DNA of 13,147 nt, from positions 1 to 13,147 of the forward strand of contig DAOTWP010000038.1 of assembly GCA_034435675.1 (NCBI GenBank). Reading direction: 5' to 3'. Under the pieces are notes generated by a model. The model made no database searches, was not told the origin of the DNA, and was given only the letters and a program-made list of their open reading frames with translations. Source of the stretch: DAOTWP01 sp034435675 (GTDB taxonomy: Bacteria; Chloroflexota; Anaerolineae; Aggregatilineales; Phototrophicaceae). Within the stretch, counting starts at the first letter, position 1. Every line of letters begins with the position of its first letter. Both the position numbers and the translations under genes were made by a program. This document shows, piece after piece, positions 6,854 to 12,301 of the stretch.

Positions 6854-6876
6854 CCAAACGTGGTGCCCAAACGTGG
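6854..6876. repeat. Direct repeat of CCAAACGTGG, 13-bp period
   Basis: Two exact copies of CCAAACGTGG are separated by TGC, between the aminotransferase and the small gene. They could be paired protein-binding half-sites or chance duplication. The rest of 6774-6902 shows nothing I can name. Confidence 0.45.
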
Positions 6877-6902
6877 CAGGATAAATCGTTAGCAGGCTGA
6901 GC

Positions 6903-6921
6903 AAAAAGCGCGCCGGGCGCT
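6903..6921 (-). terminator. Rho-independent terminator of the 56-residue gene
   Basis: On the minus strand AGCGC-CCGGC-GCGCT is followed by TTTT, making a run of five T counting the last stem base. The hairpin begins one base after the TGA stop of the small gene. Its short but GC-rich stem supports both termination here and the reality of that gene. Confidence 0.6.
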
Positions 6922-6922
6922 G

Positions 6923-7093
6923 TCAGCGGCGGTAGGGATCGTCCTGGGGATAGCGTTGTTCCGGGCGGACACGCACGGGAACGGGCACGCGCGCGGGTTT
7001 GGGTTGTTCCGGGCGCAGCAGGCGGTCGAGGTCATCCAGTGCCTCGCGAACACGATCCTTCACTTTGTCCAGAAAACTGCCACCCTTAGCCAC
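6923..7093 (-). CDS. Small conserved-looking protein, 56 residues, function unknown
   Basis: I do not recognise this family. The start is a GTG at 7093 with AAGGA seven bases upstream. The product has a charged amphipathic helix (GSFLDKVKDRVREALDDLDRLL, roughly residues 5-26), then a proline-, arginine- and valine-rich tail ending in RYPQDDPYRR. The helix could mediate self-association, and the basic tail could bind nucleic acid or ribosomes. Both are guesses. A longer frame reaching 7249 exists, but it runs through the antisense reading of the tRNA and is not credible. The gene lies downstream of tRNA-Ala on the same strand, 114 bases after it, with no clear promoter of its own, so it may be read from the tRNA promoter. 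A terminator directly follows the stop. Confidence 0.6.
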   Translation of the reverse strand: MAKGGSFLDKVKDRVREALDDLDRLLRPEQPKPARVPVPVRVRPEQRYPQDDPYRR

Positions 7094-7207
7094 AGCAGGT
7101 TCCTTAATCCACTTGTGTCCGTCATTCAAAGCACAACACCTACCCTGTGCATTAAACAGCAAAGCCCGCAGCACAAAATCATTATGCAGGGGCTTCGTCA
7201 CAAGCTG

Positions 7208-7280
7208 TGGACCTAAAGAGACTCGAACTCTTGACCTCCTCAATGCCATTGAGGCGCTCTCCCAACTGAGCTATAGGCCC
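7208..7280 (-). tRNA. tRNA-Ala (anticodon GGC)
   Basis: This 73-base tRNA folds as a complete cloverleaf. The acceptor GGGCCTA pairs with TAGGTCC with one G-T pair. The D stem is GCTC/GAGC with loop AGTTGGGA. The anticodon stem is CCTCA/TGAGG with loop ATGGCAT, giving anticodon GGC (plus-strand 7245-7247) that reads GCC alanine codons. The variable loop is AGGTC. The T stem is AAGAG/CTCTT with loop TTCGAGT, and the discriminator is A. No CCA is encoded, so it must be added by the tRNA nucleotidyltransferase. Confidence 0.97.
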
Positions 7281-7301
7281 GCGTATGCATTTGTGACGCG
7301 C

Positions 7302-7330
7302 ATTCTAGCCCCGGCAGGGTTGCGTGTCAA
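7302..7330 (-). promoter_or_regulatory. Strong promoter of tRNA-Ala
   Basis: On the minus strand, TTGACA (7330-7325, perfect) is followed by exactly 17 bases and TAGAAT (7307-7302, 5 of 6). The predicted start is near 7295, giving a leader of about 15 bases before the mature tRNA 5' end. This is the best promoter in the window, with the ArsR-operon promoter. Confidence 0.8.
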
Positions 7331-7530
7331 TACTGCCTTGTACTTAGAGCATATAGCAAAACCAGCGTTTTGTGTATAGGGATGACAAGTTTCTAACCTC
7401 AATTTTACAAGAATTTCGTAACGCTATCATTTTTGCGGTGTTGAACAGTCCCCGGTGTACCGTCCCCAACAGACGTTTGCCCACCGTTCAACCGCCGGGT
7501 AACTGTCGCGTGGCTGCTTTGTGCTTGCCT

Positions 7531-7559
7531 TTGCGGGCGTTCTCCCGCATGATTAGAAT
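7531..7559 (+). promoter_or_regulatory. Candidate promoter of the secreted beta-sandwich protein
   Basis: TTGCGG (7531-7536) lies exactly 17 bases before TAGAAT (7554-7559, 5 of 6). The predicted start near 7566 gives a leader of about 45 bases. The same TTGCGG-N17 arrangement precedes the histidine kinase. Confidence 0.5.
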
Positions 7560-7599
7560 GAATAGGATTGACCAGCCAGACATCGATCCAATGCACACA

Positions 7600-7610
7600 G
7601 GGGAAACCCC
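7600..7610 (+). promoter_or_regulatory. RBS-bearing mini-hairpin directly before the start codon
   Basis: GGGG-AAA-CCCC ends at the base before the ATG at 7611. Its 5' arm is the only Shine-Dalgarno-like sequence (AGGGG). In the mRNA the four G bases could pair with the four C bases and hide the ribosome site, which would lower or condition translation. Confidence 0.4.
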
Positions 7611-9035
7611 ATGCACCGAATGATGCACTTGCTCCTTTTGCTGCTGCTGGCAGCGCTGCCCCTTCAGGCACAGCCGCCGCCCCCTGCGCCGCCGCCTGCC
7701 GGGCTGCAATATGGCGATGCGGTCAGCGGGCAGCTTACGGCGGATGCCAGCGCGGTCTACAGCTTTTATGCGGCGGTGGGCGATTCGCTGCGGGTGACGC
7801 TGGTCTGCCCCTGCCGCGAAACCACACCAGACGGCACAACCGTGCTGGCGCTGCCCCTGCTGCGGCTGGTGGCGCCTTCGGGCACGACACTGGCAGAGCG
7901 CACGCCCGTGCTGACCGGCGCTGCCACCGCGCTGCCGCCGCTGGTGGTTGACGGCGACACCGTGCTGGACGGCACCCGCTGGTTGAGCGCGCCGGAAAGC
8001 GGCGAGTACCGGTTGGAGGTGCGCATCGTCACGCAGCAGCCGGAAGGGCAGCGCTTCACCCTGCGGCTGGATGGGCTGTACGGCAATTCCGGCGAGTGGT
8101 ATATCTCCCCGCCGACGATTGATTTCCTCAACGACATCATCTACAACGACAGCGGCGACGCCCCGCAGATTTACGGCAGTGGCATTCCGGGCTGGACGGC
8201 AATCGACAGCATCTGGCGCACGCCGATTGACCCGGCGGGCGCGGCAGTGGGGCGCGGTTATTTCGCGCCTGTGTCCGGCAGCACGCCCGAACTTCAGCAG
8301 GACATCGGCGTCTTCACCTTTGAGACGCTGATTGATGCCAGCGAGATGGGCTTTTTCTTCGCCTTCAGCGTGCGCAACGGCACGCCGCTGCTCAGCGAGG
8401 AACCGGACGCCATGCAGGTGCAGGTGGAATTCCGCGACGAATCGCGCAACACGCTGCTGGGCAGCTACGACAGCGGGCTGATCGAAAACGCCCGCGACTG
8501 GCGCACGTTTACGACAACCTTTCTTGCCGCGCCGGACACCCGCTATCTGCGCCTGCGCCTGCTGGTCGAGCGCCGGGGTGCGCAGCTTGACGCGCGTTTT
8601 GATGAGCTGACGCTGGTGCCGGTGCAGCGGGCGATCCAACTGCGGGCGGCATGGGCGAACGGGGCAACCCTGCTCGGCTTTGATGCGCCGCGTTATTCGT
8701 CCATTGATGGGCGGCTGCTGTGGACGATGTACTGGTCCAGCAGCGCCAGCATCACGGGCGAAAGCGGCTTCACGGTGCAGCTTTATGACGCCCGCGCGAC
8801 GCTGCTGGCAGAAACAACCTACAGCTTTCCCTATCGTGTCTGGGAACCGGGACAGTTGTACCTGCCGACGCCGCGCTTCTACACGGACATCAGCGCGCCG
8901 GGGGATTATCGCGTGCGGGTAGTGTGGAACGACCTGACCAGCGGTGAGGTCATCCCGCTGGAAACAGGCGCGACGGCATTTGAGTTCGTCTACACCGTGC
9001 CAGAGCCGGAGGACGACGAAGACGGCGCGGGGTAG
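7611..9035 (+). CDS. Secreted multi-domain beta-sandwich protein (PPC-like and carbohydrate-binding-like domains)
   Basis: This 474-residue exported protein has no visible catalytic motif. Residues 1-20 are a signal peptide (MHRMMH then a leucine run, LQA), followed by a proline-rich stretch (22-29). Residues about 34-155 resemble a pre-peptidase C-terminal (PPC) sandwich: GDAVSGQLTADASAVYSFYA, LRLVAPSG, SAPESGEYRLEV. Residues about 230-337 look like a carbohydrate-binding-module sandwich that ends in the common ARFDELTLVPV strand. Residues about 352-463 match a recurrent Chloroflexota domain with LLGFDAP, LLWTMYW, TVQLYDARATLL, WEPGQLYL and APGDYRVRVVWNDLTSGEVI. The last 12 residues are acidic. 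No membrane anchor follows. The start has AGGGG seven bases upstream. The co-oriented histidine kinase begins 140 bp downstream, so the protein may supply or modulate the signal the kinase senses, but that link is inference. Confidence 0.88.
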   Translation: MHRMMHLLLLLLLAALPLQAQPPPPAPPPAGLQYGDAVSGQLTADASAVYSFYAAVGDSLRVTLVCPCRETTPDGTTVLALPLLRLVAPSGTTLAERTPVLTGAATALPPLVVDGDTVLDGTRWLSAPESGEYRLEVRIVTQQPEGQRFTLRLDGLYGNSGEWYISPPTIDFLNDIIYNDSGDAPQIYGSGIPGWTAIDSIWRTPIDPAGAAVGRGYFAPVSGSTPELQQDIGVFTFETLIDASEMGFFFAFSVRNGTPLLSEEPDAMQVQVEFRDESRNTLLGSYDSGLIENARDWRTFTTTFLAAPDTRYLRLRLLVERRGAQLDARFDELTLVPVQRAIQLRAAWANGATLLGFDAPRYSSIDGRLLWTMYWSSSASITGESGFTVQLYDARATLLAETTYSFPYRVWEPGQLYLPTPRFYTDISAPGDYRVRVVWNDLTSGEVIPLETGATAFEFVYTVPEPEDDEDGAG

Positions 9036-9068
9036 GCAGTCCAAGAATTCCGCCGTTCCCCTTCGCGC

Positions 9069-9097
9069 TTGCGGAAGCAGCGCAGCGGCGGCATAAT
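9069..9097 (+). promoter_or_regulatory. Candidate promoter of the histidine kinase gene
   Basis: TTGCGG (9069-9074), 17 bases, then CATAAT (9092-9097, 5 of 6 matches). This is the same -35 and spacing as the candidate at 7531-7559. The predicted start near 9104 gives a leader of about 72 bases. Confidence 0.45.
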
Positions 9098-9102
9098 GCC
9101 GC
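9088..9102. promoter_or_regulatory. Palindrome GCGGCAT-A-ATGCCGC over the kinase -10 box
   Basis: This is a perfect 7-bp inverted repeat with a single central base that covers the proposed -10 element. It could be an operator. It could also form a 6-bp hairpin with a TAA loop after the preceding gene, but no T-tract follows. Confidence 0.45.
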
Positions 9103-9175
9103 TACCTGTAAGCAACCCCATCTGCCGGGATGCACATCTGCTGCGCCCGGCGGTGCGCGTCCCCAGGATTGACCC

Positions 9176-10681
9176 ATGACTCTGCGCAACCGCCTGTTGA
9201 GTTCCTATCTGCTGCTGCTCAGCGCCGCGCTGGGCATTTTCGCCATCGCCCTGATGCTGCTTGTCGGCGCGCGCCCACAGCCCACCGCCCCGGTCTACAG
9301 CCACCTGACCACCGTGCTGCGTGGGCTGCTCGTGCAGGAAGGCATGGGACGCGGCGGGGCGGGCATGTTCTCGCGCCAGTGGGATGTGGAGAGCCAGCGG
9401 GGGCTGCTCGACCTGACGGCGCTGGAACAGGATGTGCGTATCATCATCACCACGCAGCGCGGCAGCAGCGCCGCACAGGTCATTTACGACAGTGCGGAAC
9501 TGCTGACTGTGGACAGTGATGCCCCCGTGCTGCTGCCCGCAAGTTCCGAACTGCTCGACATGCGCCCGGTGCAGTCCTTCGCGGCGGATGCGGCATTGGG
9601 CACATTCAGCGATGGCGACGGGCAGGATTGGCTCTACAGCGCCCTCGCCTTCGACCTGTCCAGCCGCTTCGGGGCGGACTTCAACGCCACGCTGCTGGTG
9701 GCAGACGAACGCCCGCAGCAAACCTTCGGCGCAACGCTGAATACCGTCGTGCAGCAGTTGGGACTGCCGATGATTCAGGCGGCGCTGGTCGGGCTGCTGG
9801 TGGCGTTTGGGCTGGCGTTCTGGATCAGCCGCAGCATCGCCACGCCGTTACAGCAGGTGGCACAGGCAGCGCACCAGGCAGCGCAGGGGCACTATGACCA
9901 GCAGGTGCCGGTCAGCGGACCGCCCGAAGTGCGTGCCGTTGCCGAGGCGTTCAACCGGATGAGCGCGCAGGTCCTCTATGCTCAGCAGATCCAGCGCGAC
10001 CTGTTGGCGAATGTCAGCCACGACCTGAAAACCCCGCTGACCTCGATTCAAGGCTTCTCGCAGGCAATCATTGACGGCACAGCGCGCAACCCCGCCGCCG
10101 CCGCGCAGATTATCTATGACGAGGCGGCACGGCTGAACCGCATGGTCATCGAACTGACCGACCTCGCCCGCATTCAGGCAGGGCGGTTGTCCTTTCGGGC
10201 AACAGCGATTGATATGGGGCAGATTGCCGCCGCAATAGCGCAGAAGCTCACGCTGGTCGCCCGCAGCAAGCAGATTACGCTGCATGTGGATGCGCACAGC
10301 ATGCCGGAAATCGCCGGAGATGGCGACCGGCTGGCGCAGGTGCTGGACAACCTGATCAGCAACGCGATCAAATATACGCCCGAAGGCGGCGCGGTGTGGG
10401 TGCAAACCGGGATTGCCAATCGCGGCGTCGAAGTCAGCGTGCGCGATACCGGCGTGGGCATTCCACCGGAACATCTGCCGCGCATCTTTGAACGTTTTTA
10501 TCAGGTGGACAAGGCACGCGGACCCCGGCGCGGCACCGGGTTAGGGCTGGCGATTACGCGGGAAATCATTCAGGCACACGGCGGCACCATCCGCGCCTAC
10601 AGCGAAGGCGAAGGCAAAGGCAGCACCTTCACGATCTGGCTGCCCTCCCCACACCTGACCACGATTGTGCGCACGCGGTGA
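9176..10681 (+). CDS. Membrane sensor histidine kinase (HAMP-HisKA-HATPase), response regulator not seen
   Basis: This 501-residue kinase autophosphorylates on a histidine and passes the phosphate to a response regulator. Transmembrane helix 1 is at about 9-31 and helix 2 at about 197-217, enclosing an extracytoplasmic sensor of about 165 residues without a recognised fold. A HAMP linker follows (218-270: ISRSIATPLQQVAQAA, then EVRAVAEAFNRM). The HisKA H box is VSHDLKTPLTSIQGF with H282. ATP-binding boxes: N box DNLISNAIKYTPEGG (391-405), G1 DTGVGIP (424-430), F box FERFYQ (438-443), G2 GTGLGLA (453-459). All catalytic residues are present. The start has AGGA seven bases upstream of ATG 9176. 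No response regulator gene lies within the window, so its partner is encoded elsewhere. The upstream secreted protein shares orientation and promoter style. Confidence 0.95.
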   Translation: MTLRNRLLSSYLLLLSAALGIFAIALMLLVGARPQPTAPVYSHLTTVLRGLLVQEGMGRGGAGMFSRQWDVESQRGLLDLTALEQDVRIIITTQRGSSAAQVIYDSAELLTVDSDAPVLLPASSELLDMRPVQSFAADAALGTFSDGDGQDWLYSALAFDLSSRFGADFNATLLVADERPQQTFGATLNTVVQQLGLPMIQAALVGLLVAFGLAFWISRSIATPLQQVAQAAHQAAQGHYDQQVPVSGPPEVRAVAEAFNRMSAQVLYAQQIQRDLLANVSHDLKTPLTSIQGFSQAIIDGTARNPAAAAQIIYDEAARLNRMVIELTDLARIQAGRLSFRATAIDMGQIAAAIAQKLTLVARSKQITLHVDAHSMPEIAGDGDRLAQVLDNLISNAIKYTPEGGAVWVQTGIANRGVEVSVRDTGVGIPPEHLPRIFERFYQVDKARGPRRGTGLGLAITREIIQAHGGTIRAYSEGEGKGSTFTIWLPSPHLTTIVRTR

Positions 10682-10695
10682 GGCATGACCGCCGG

Positions 10696-10728
10696 GGCGC
10701 TGTTGTGCGAACACAACTTTGGAGCGCC
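10696..10728. terminator. Two-stem hairpin after the histidine kinase gene
   Basis: The outer stem GGCGCT/AGCGCC (10696-10701, 10723-10728) encloses the inner stem GTTGTG-CGAA-CACAAC (10702-10717). A 5-base bulge (TTTGG) lies on the 3' side only. It begins 15 bases after the kinase stop. It lacks a T-tract, so it is either a poor terminator, an mRNA 3'-end stabiliser or a protein site. Confidence 0.4.
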
Positions 10729-10770
10729 AGGCAACGCAAACAAGACGCTTGCAACCCCGCTGCAATTCAC

Positions 10771-10786
10771 TGTACGCTATAGTGTA
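10771..10786. promoter_or_regulatory. XRE-operator-like sequence before the DUF433 fusion gene
   Basis: TGTACGCTATAGTGTA here matches TGTACACTATAAGTGTA at 5128-5144 with one substitution and one missing base. It contains TATAGT (10778-10783), a good -10 match, but no -35 box at the proper spacing. TGTAC recurs at 10792-10796, 21 bp later (two helical turns). The predicted start near 10790 would precede the AAGGGG RBS and GTG 10814. The relation to the XRE site may be shared regulation or shared -10 sequence. Confidence 0.4.
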
Positions 10787-10813
10787 ATGATTGTACTCTA
10801 AGGGGCAATAAGC

Positions 10814-11284
10814 GTGAGTGTTGAAACACCCCTGGCGATTGACCTGACCAAGTATATTGAGGTGCGCCTGTTTGGCGAGCGCCCGCATATTCGTGGACGA
10901 CGTATTCCGGTTGCGACCATCGCCCATGCGCACCATGATCCCGGCTGGGATGTTGCGCGACTGGGTTATGAATTCACCCTGTCGGATGCGGAAGTGCTGG
11001 CAGCACTGCTCTATTACGAAGAGTACAAAGAAGCCATAGCGCAGCAGGAGTCGCGCTATCGGGCGCTCCTTGATGCAGCGCAGCGTGCATTCGACGAACA
11101 ACATGACGAGCATATGCCGCGTGCTGTTGCAACAGCTCTCAAGGACACAGGCAGCGAAGTCATTGTGGCAGTTGATGTCGGCATGACAGCAAAAGATGAC
11201 GATGCCGAACAATTACCCTATGCGGCTCTTGTCGAGGCTGTTCTGGTTACTCGTGATCAGCCCTTTGCGGGACGCACAACATAA
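10814..11284 (+). CDS. DUF433 antitoxin-like domain fused to a DUF5615 PIN-like toxin domain (truncated by a stop)
   Basis: This is a 156-residue two-domain protein. Residues about 8-80 are a DUF433 (VapB-like) domain: IDLTKYIEVRLFGERPHIRG, then RRIPVATIA, GYEFTLSDAEVLAALLYYEEY. Residues about 94-152 match the start of DUF5615 (PIN-like, VapC-type nuclease family): DEHMPRAVATALKDTG (98-113), VAVDVGMTAKDDDAEQLPYA, VLVTRDQPF (143-151). DUF433 and DUF5615 normally come as two adjacent genes. Here they share one frame with no stop or RBS between them. The usual TRDxDF motif reads TRDQPF, losing one acidic residue. A TAA at 11282-11284 ends the frame inside the toxin domain. The missing C-terminus continues in the same frame to 11422. 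GTG 10814 has AAGGGG eight bases upstream. Any toxin activity is therefore doubtful, though the antitoxin half looks whole. Confidence 0.8.
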   Translation: MSVETPLAIDLTKYIEVRLFGERPHIRGRRIPVATIAHAHHDPGWDVARLGYEFTLSDAEVLAALLYYEEYKEAIAQQESRYRALLDAAQRAFDEQHDEHMPRAVATALKDTGSEVIVAVDVGMTAKDDDAEQLPYAALVEAVLVTRDQPFAGRTT

Positions 11285-11422
11285 CGCTCAGATCACGCGG
11301 GACTCATCTGTTGGACAGGTGCAGATAACGATTTTGGTGGCATGATCGCCGCCTTAACCAACATCGCCCAAACCTTCACGGCAGAAGAACTCAAGAACAG
11401 GGTTATTTGGCGCAAGCGTTGA
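11285..11422 (+). pseudogene. C-terminal remainder of the DUF5615 domain, cut off by an in-frame TAA
   Basis: Directly after the TAA, the same frame stays open for 45 codons to a TGA at 11420-11422. It reads RSDHAGLICWTGADND, then FGGMIAALTNIAQTFTAEEL and KNRVIWRKR. DUF5615 proteins normally go on after VLVTxD with an HAGI(V)-type strand, an IG-x-I-x-x-L helix and a final LTPEEMRNRVEF-like motif. HAGLI, MIAALTNIAQ and FTAEELKNRVIW match these in order. The full product would be 202 residues with one nonsense codon at position 157. No start codon with RBS would let this piece be made alone. It is best read as the separated tail of a recently inactivated gene, or as a sequencing error at one base. 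Confidence 0.75.
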
Positions 11423-11471
11423 CTACACCGCGAAAAGGTGCGACTCACCCGCTGCTTCACGTATTCCGTAC

Positions 11472-11504
11472 AAAAACACCCGGATCATCTGCTTGATCCG
11501 GGTG
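11472..11504 (-). terminator. Strong rho-independent terminator of the lipoprotein gene
   Basis: A perfect 11-bp stem CACCCGGATCA/TGATCCGGGTG with a 6-base loop (11488-11493) is followed on the minus strand by TTTTTG (11476-11471). It lies about 54 bases after the lipoprotein stop. It is the clearest terminator in the window and also ends anything read from the fusion gene side poorly, as that side has no T-tract. Confidence 0.9.
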
Positions 11505-11519
11505 CTGGATTACTTCAGT

Positions 11520-11543
11520 ATTCAACGAACAGCATTCAACGAA
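11520..11543. repeat. Direct repeat ATTCAACGAA, 14-bp period
   Basis: Two exact copies (11520-11529 and 11534-11543) lie between the lipoprotein stop and its terminator, in the mRNA 3' tail. A partial third match, GTTCACTG, follows. The role is unknown and it may be chance. Confidence 0.45.
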
Positions 11544-11557
11544 TGGCGTTCACTGCC

Positions 11558-12070
11558 TCAGGGTGTGGCGATGCCGCACACTTTCCACGCGCCGCCTTCA
11601 CTCACCATCGAGAAGGTCGTCGCGCTGAAATCGGCACTCTGGGTGGTGGACTGCCCGGCGATGCTGACGCTGATGCTGTAACTGCCGCTGACGGTCACAT
11701 CGGCGCTGTCGGCGTCCACATTCGCAGCGCTGGCGCTCAAGCCGGACGTGTCAATGTTCAGTTCACCGCCCGCCGCCGAAAATGCGTTCACTGCCTGCTG
11801 CACGCCTTCGCTGTAAGTGGACAGCACATCCCCCGCCGCGCCGCACAGGAACGAGGACGCATCGCCGCCCGTCAGCAGCGCGTTAACAAAGCCGAGCGCT
11901 GCTGCATCGGGTGAACCGCTGGCGCTGCTGCCGGAACTCCCCCCGGAGTCGCCGCTGGAGCCGCTGCCGGAGTCGCCGCCGCTGGAACTGCTGCTTGATG
12001 TGCCGCCACATGCCGCCAACACCAGCACAAAAATCAAAAGAATGCTCATAACCGCTGCACGGTAACGCAT
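11558..12070 (-). CDS. Lipoprotein with Ser/Gly linker and NTF2-like-looking domain
   Basis: This is a 170-residue lipoprotein. The signal peptide ends in a lipobox LAAC, with C21 as the lipidated cysteine. Residues 23-52 are a serine/glycine-rich flexible linker that holds the domain away from the membrane. The remaining domain begins PDAAALGFVNALLTGGDAS (54-72), a helical opening, and ends in beta strands (DVTVSGSYSISVSI, ADFSATTFSMV, GAWKVCGI). This is the usual pattern of small NTF2-like (DUF4878-type) lipoproteins. C76 and C165 could form a disulfide. Its specific role is unknown. The start is supported by AGGGG nine bases before ATG 12070. The gene has its own promoter candidate, a structured leader and a strong terminator, so it is a stand-alone transcript. 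Confidence 0.88.
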   Translation of the reverse strand: MRYRAAVMSILLIFVLVLAACGGTSSSSSSGGDSGSGSSGDSGGSSGSSASGSPDAAALGFVNALLTGGDASSFLCGAAGDVLSTYSEGVQQAVNAFSAAGGELNIDTSGLSASAANVDADSADVTVSGSYSISVSIAGQSTTQSADFSATTFSMVSEGGAWKVCGIATP

Positions 12071-12086
12071 ATAGGCTTCCCCTTTT

Positions 12087-12138
12087 GCTCTTTAGCTTGC
12101 GTGTTCCATGAACACACTCAGTCAAGCTAAAAATGAGC
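12087..12138 (-). promoter_or_regulatory. Long hairpin/inverted repeat in the lipoprotein leader
   Basis: The outer arms TTTAGCTTG (12091-12099) and CAAGCTAAA (12123-12131) are a perfect 9-bp inverted repeat. The inner arms GTGTTC (12101-12106) and GAACAC (12110-12115) form a 6-bp stem around a 3-base loop. A further GCTC/GAGC pair (12087-12090, 12135-12138) extends the outer stem. Between the stems there is a 7-base against 1-base internal loop. It sits just upstream of the AGGGG RBS and over the predicted transcription start. It could be an mRNA 5' stability or control structure, or a dimer operator. Confidence 0.6.
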
Positions 12139-12165
12139 ATATGAAAATTACAGCGGGCGTGTCAA
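12136..12165 (-). promoter_or_regulatory. Candidate promoter of the lipoprotein gene
   Basis: On the minus strand, TTGACA (12165-12160, perfect) is followed by 18 bases and TATGCT (12141-12136, 4 of 6 matches). The predicted start near 12129 leaves a leader of about 60 bases that would carry the hairpin. Confidence 0.55.
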
Positions 12166-12243
12166 GCGGGGTCTGAAATTTTTACAGGTTCTTTTATACT
12201 GCGCCGAAAAGAGCGCTGCTGATGGCAGGGATCGCGGCATACA

Positions 12244-12273
12244 GCAGGGGCAAGGCACCGACCCCACCCCTGC
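12244..12273 (-). terminator. Hairpin after the FprA-like gene
   Basis: GCAGGGG pairs perfectly with CCCCTGC (7 bp, 16-base loop), starting about 28 bases after the reductase stop. There is no T-tract. It may be a weak terminator. The rest of 12166-12301 shows nothing further I can name. Confidence 0.35.
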
Positions 12274-12301
12274 AGGAAACATCGCTTTTGTGAGCCGGTG
12301 G

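Larger units (their letters stand above)
7281..7610. other. Divergent intergenic region between tRNA-Ala and the secreted protein gene
   Basis: This 330-bp gap holds the tRNA promoter (7302-7330), a small hairpin CAAAAC-CAGC-GTTTTG (7357-7372), a promoter candidate at 7531-7559 and a start-proximal hairpin at 7600-7610. The stretch 7373-7440 is clearly AT-richer than the neighbouring genes. I see no gene in it. Confidence 0.55.

Noticed and set aside
7094..7249. Longer version of the small gene starting at 7249
   Set aside because: Its first residues are the antisense-free readthrough of the tRNA-Ala sequence itself. A tRNA gene is not translated, and the GTG at 7093 has a proper RBS.
7488..9044. 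518-codon minus-strand open frame opposite the secreted protein gene
   Set aside because: It has Arg/His/Gln-rich composition typical of antisense frames in GC-rich DNA. The plus strand has a signal peptide, RBS and recognisable domains.
10541..11212. Minus-strand frame across the DUF433 fusion gene and kinase end
   Set aside because: It spans the end of one gene, an intergenic hairpin and part of another, with no RBS. The plus-strand domains are clear.
11910..12010. Repetitive GC-rich tract that could be a tandem repeat or CRISPR-like array
   Set aside because: It encodes the Ser/Gly linker of the lipoprotein. The repetition comes from codon use, with no regular spacer-repeat pattern.
12101..12115. 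LexA-type SOS box at GTGTTC-ATG-GAACAC
   Set aside because: The half-sites are in the opposite order to the GAAC-N4-GTTC Gram-positive SOS box, and the spacing differs. It is better explained as the inner stem of the leader hairpin.
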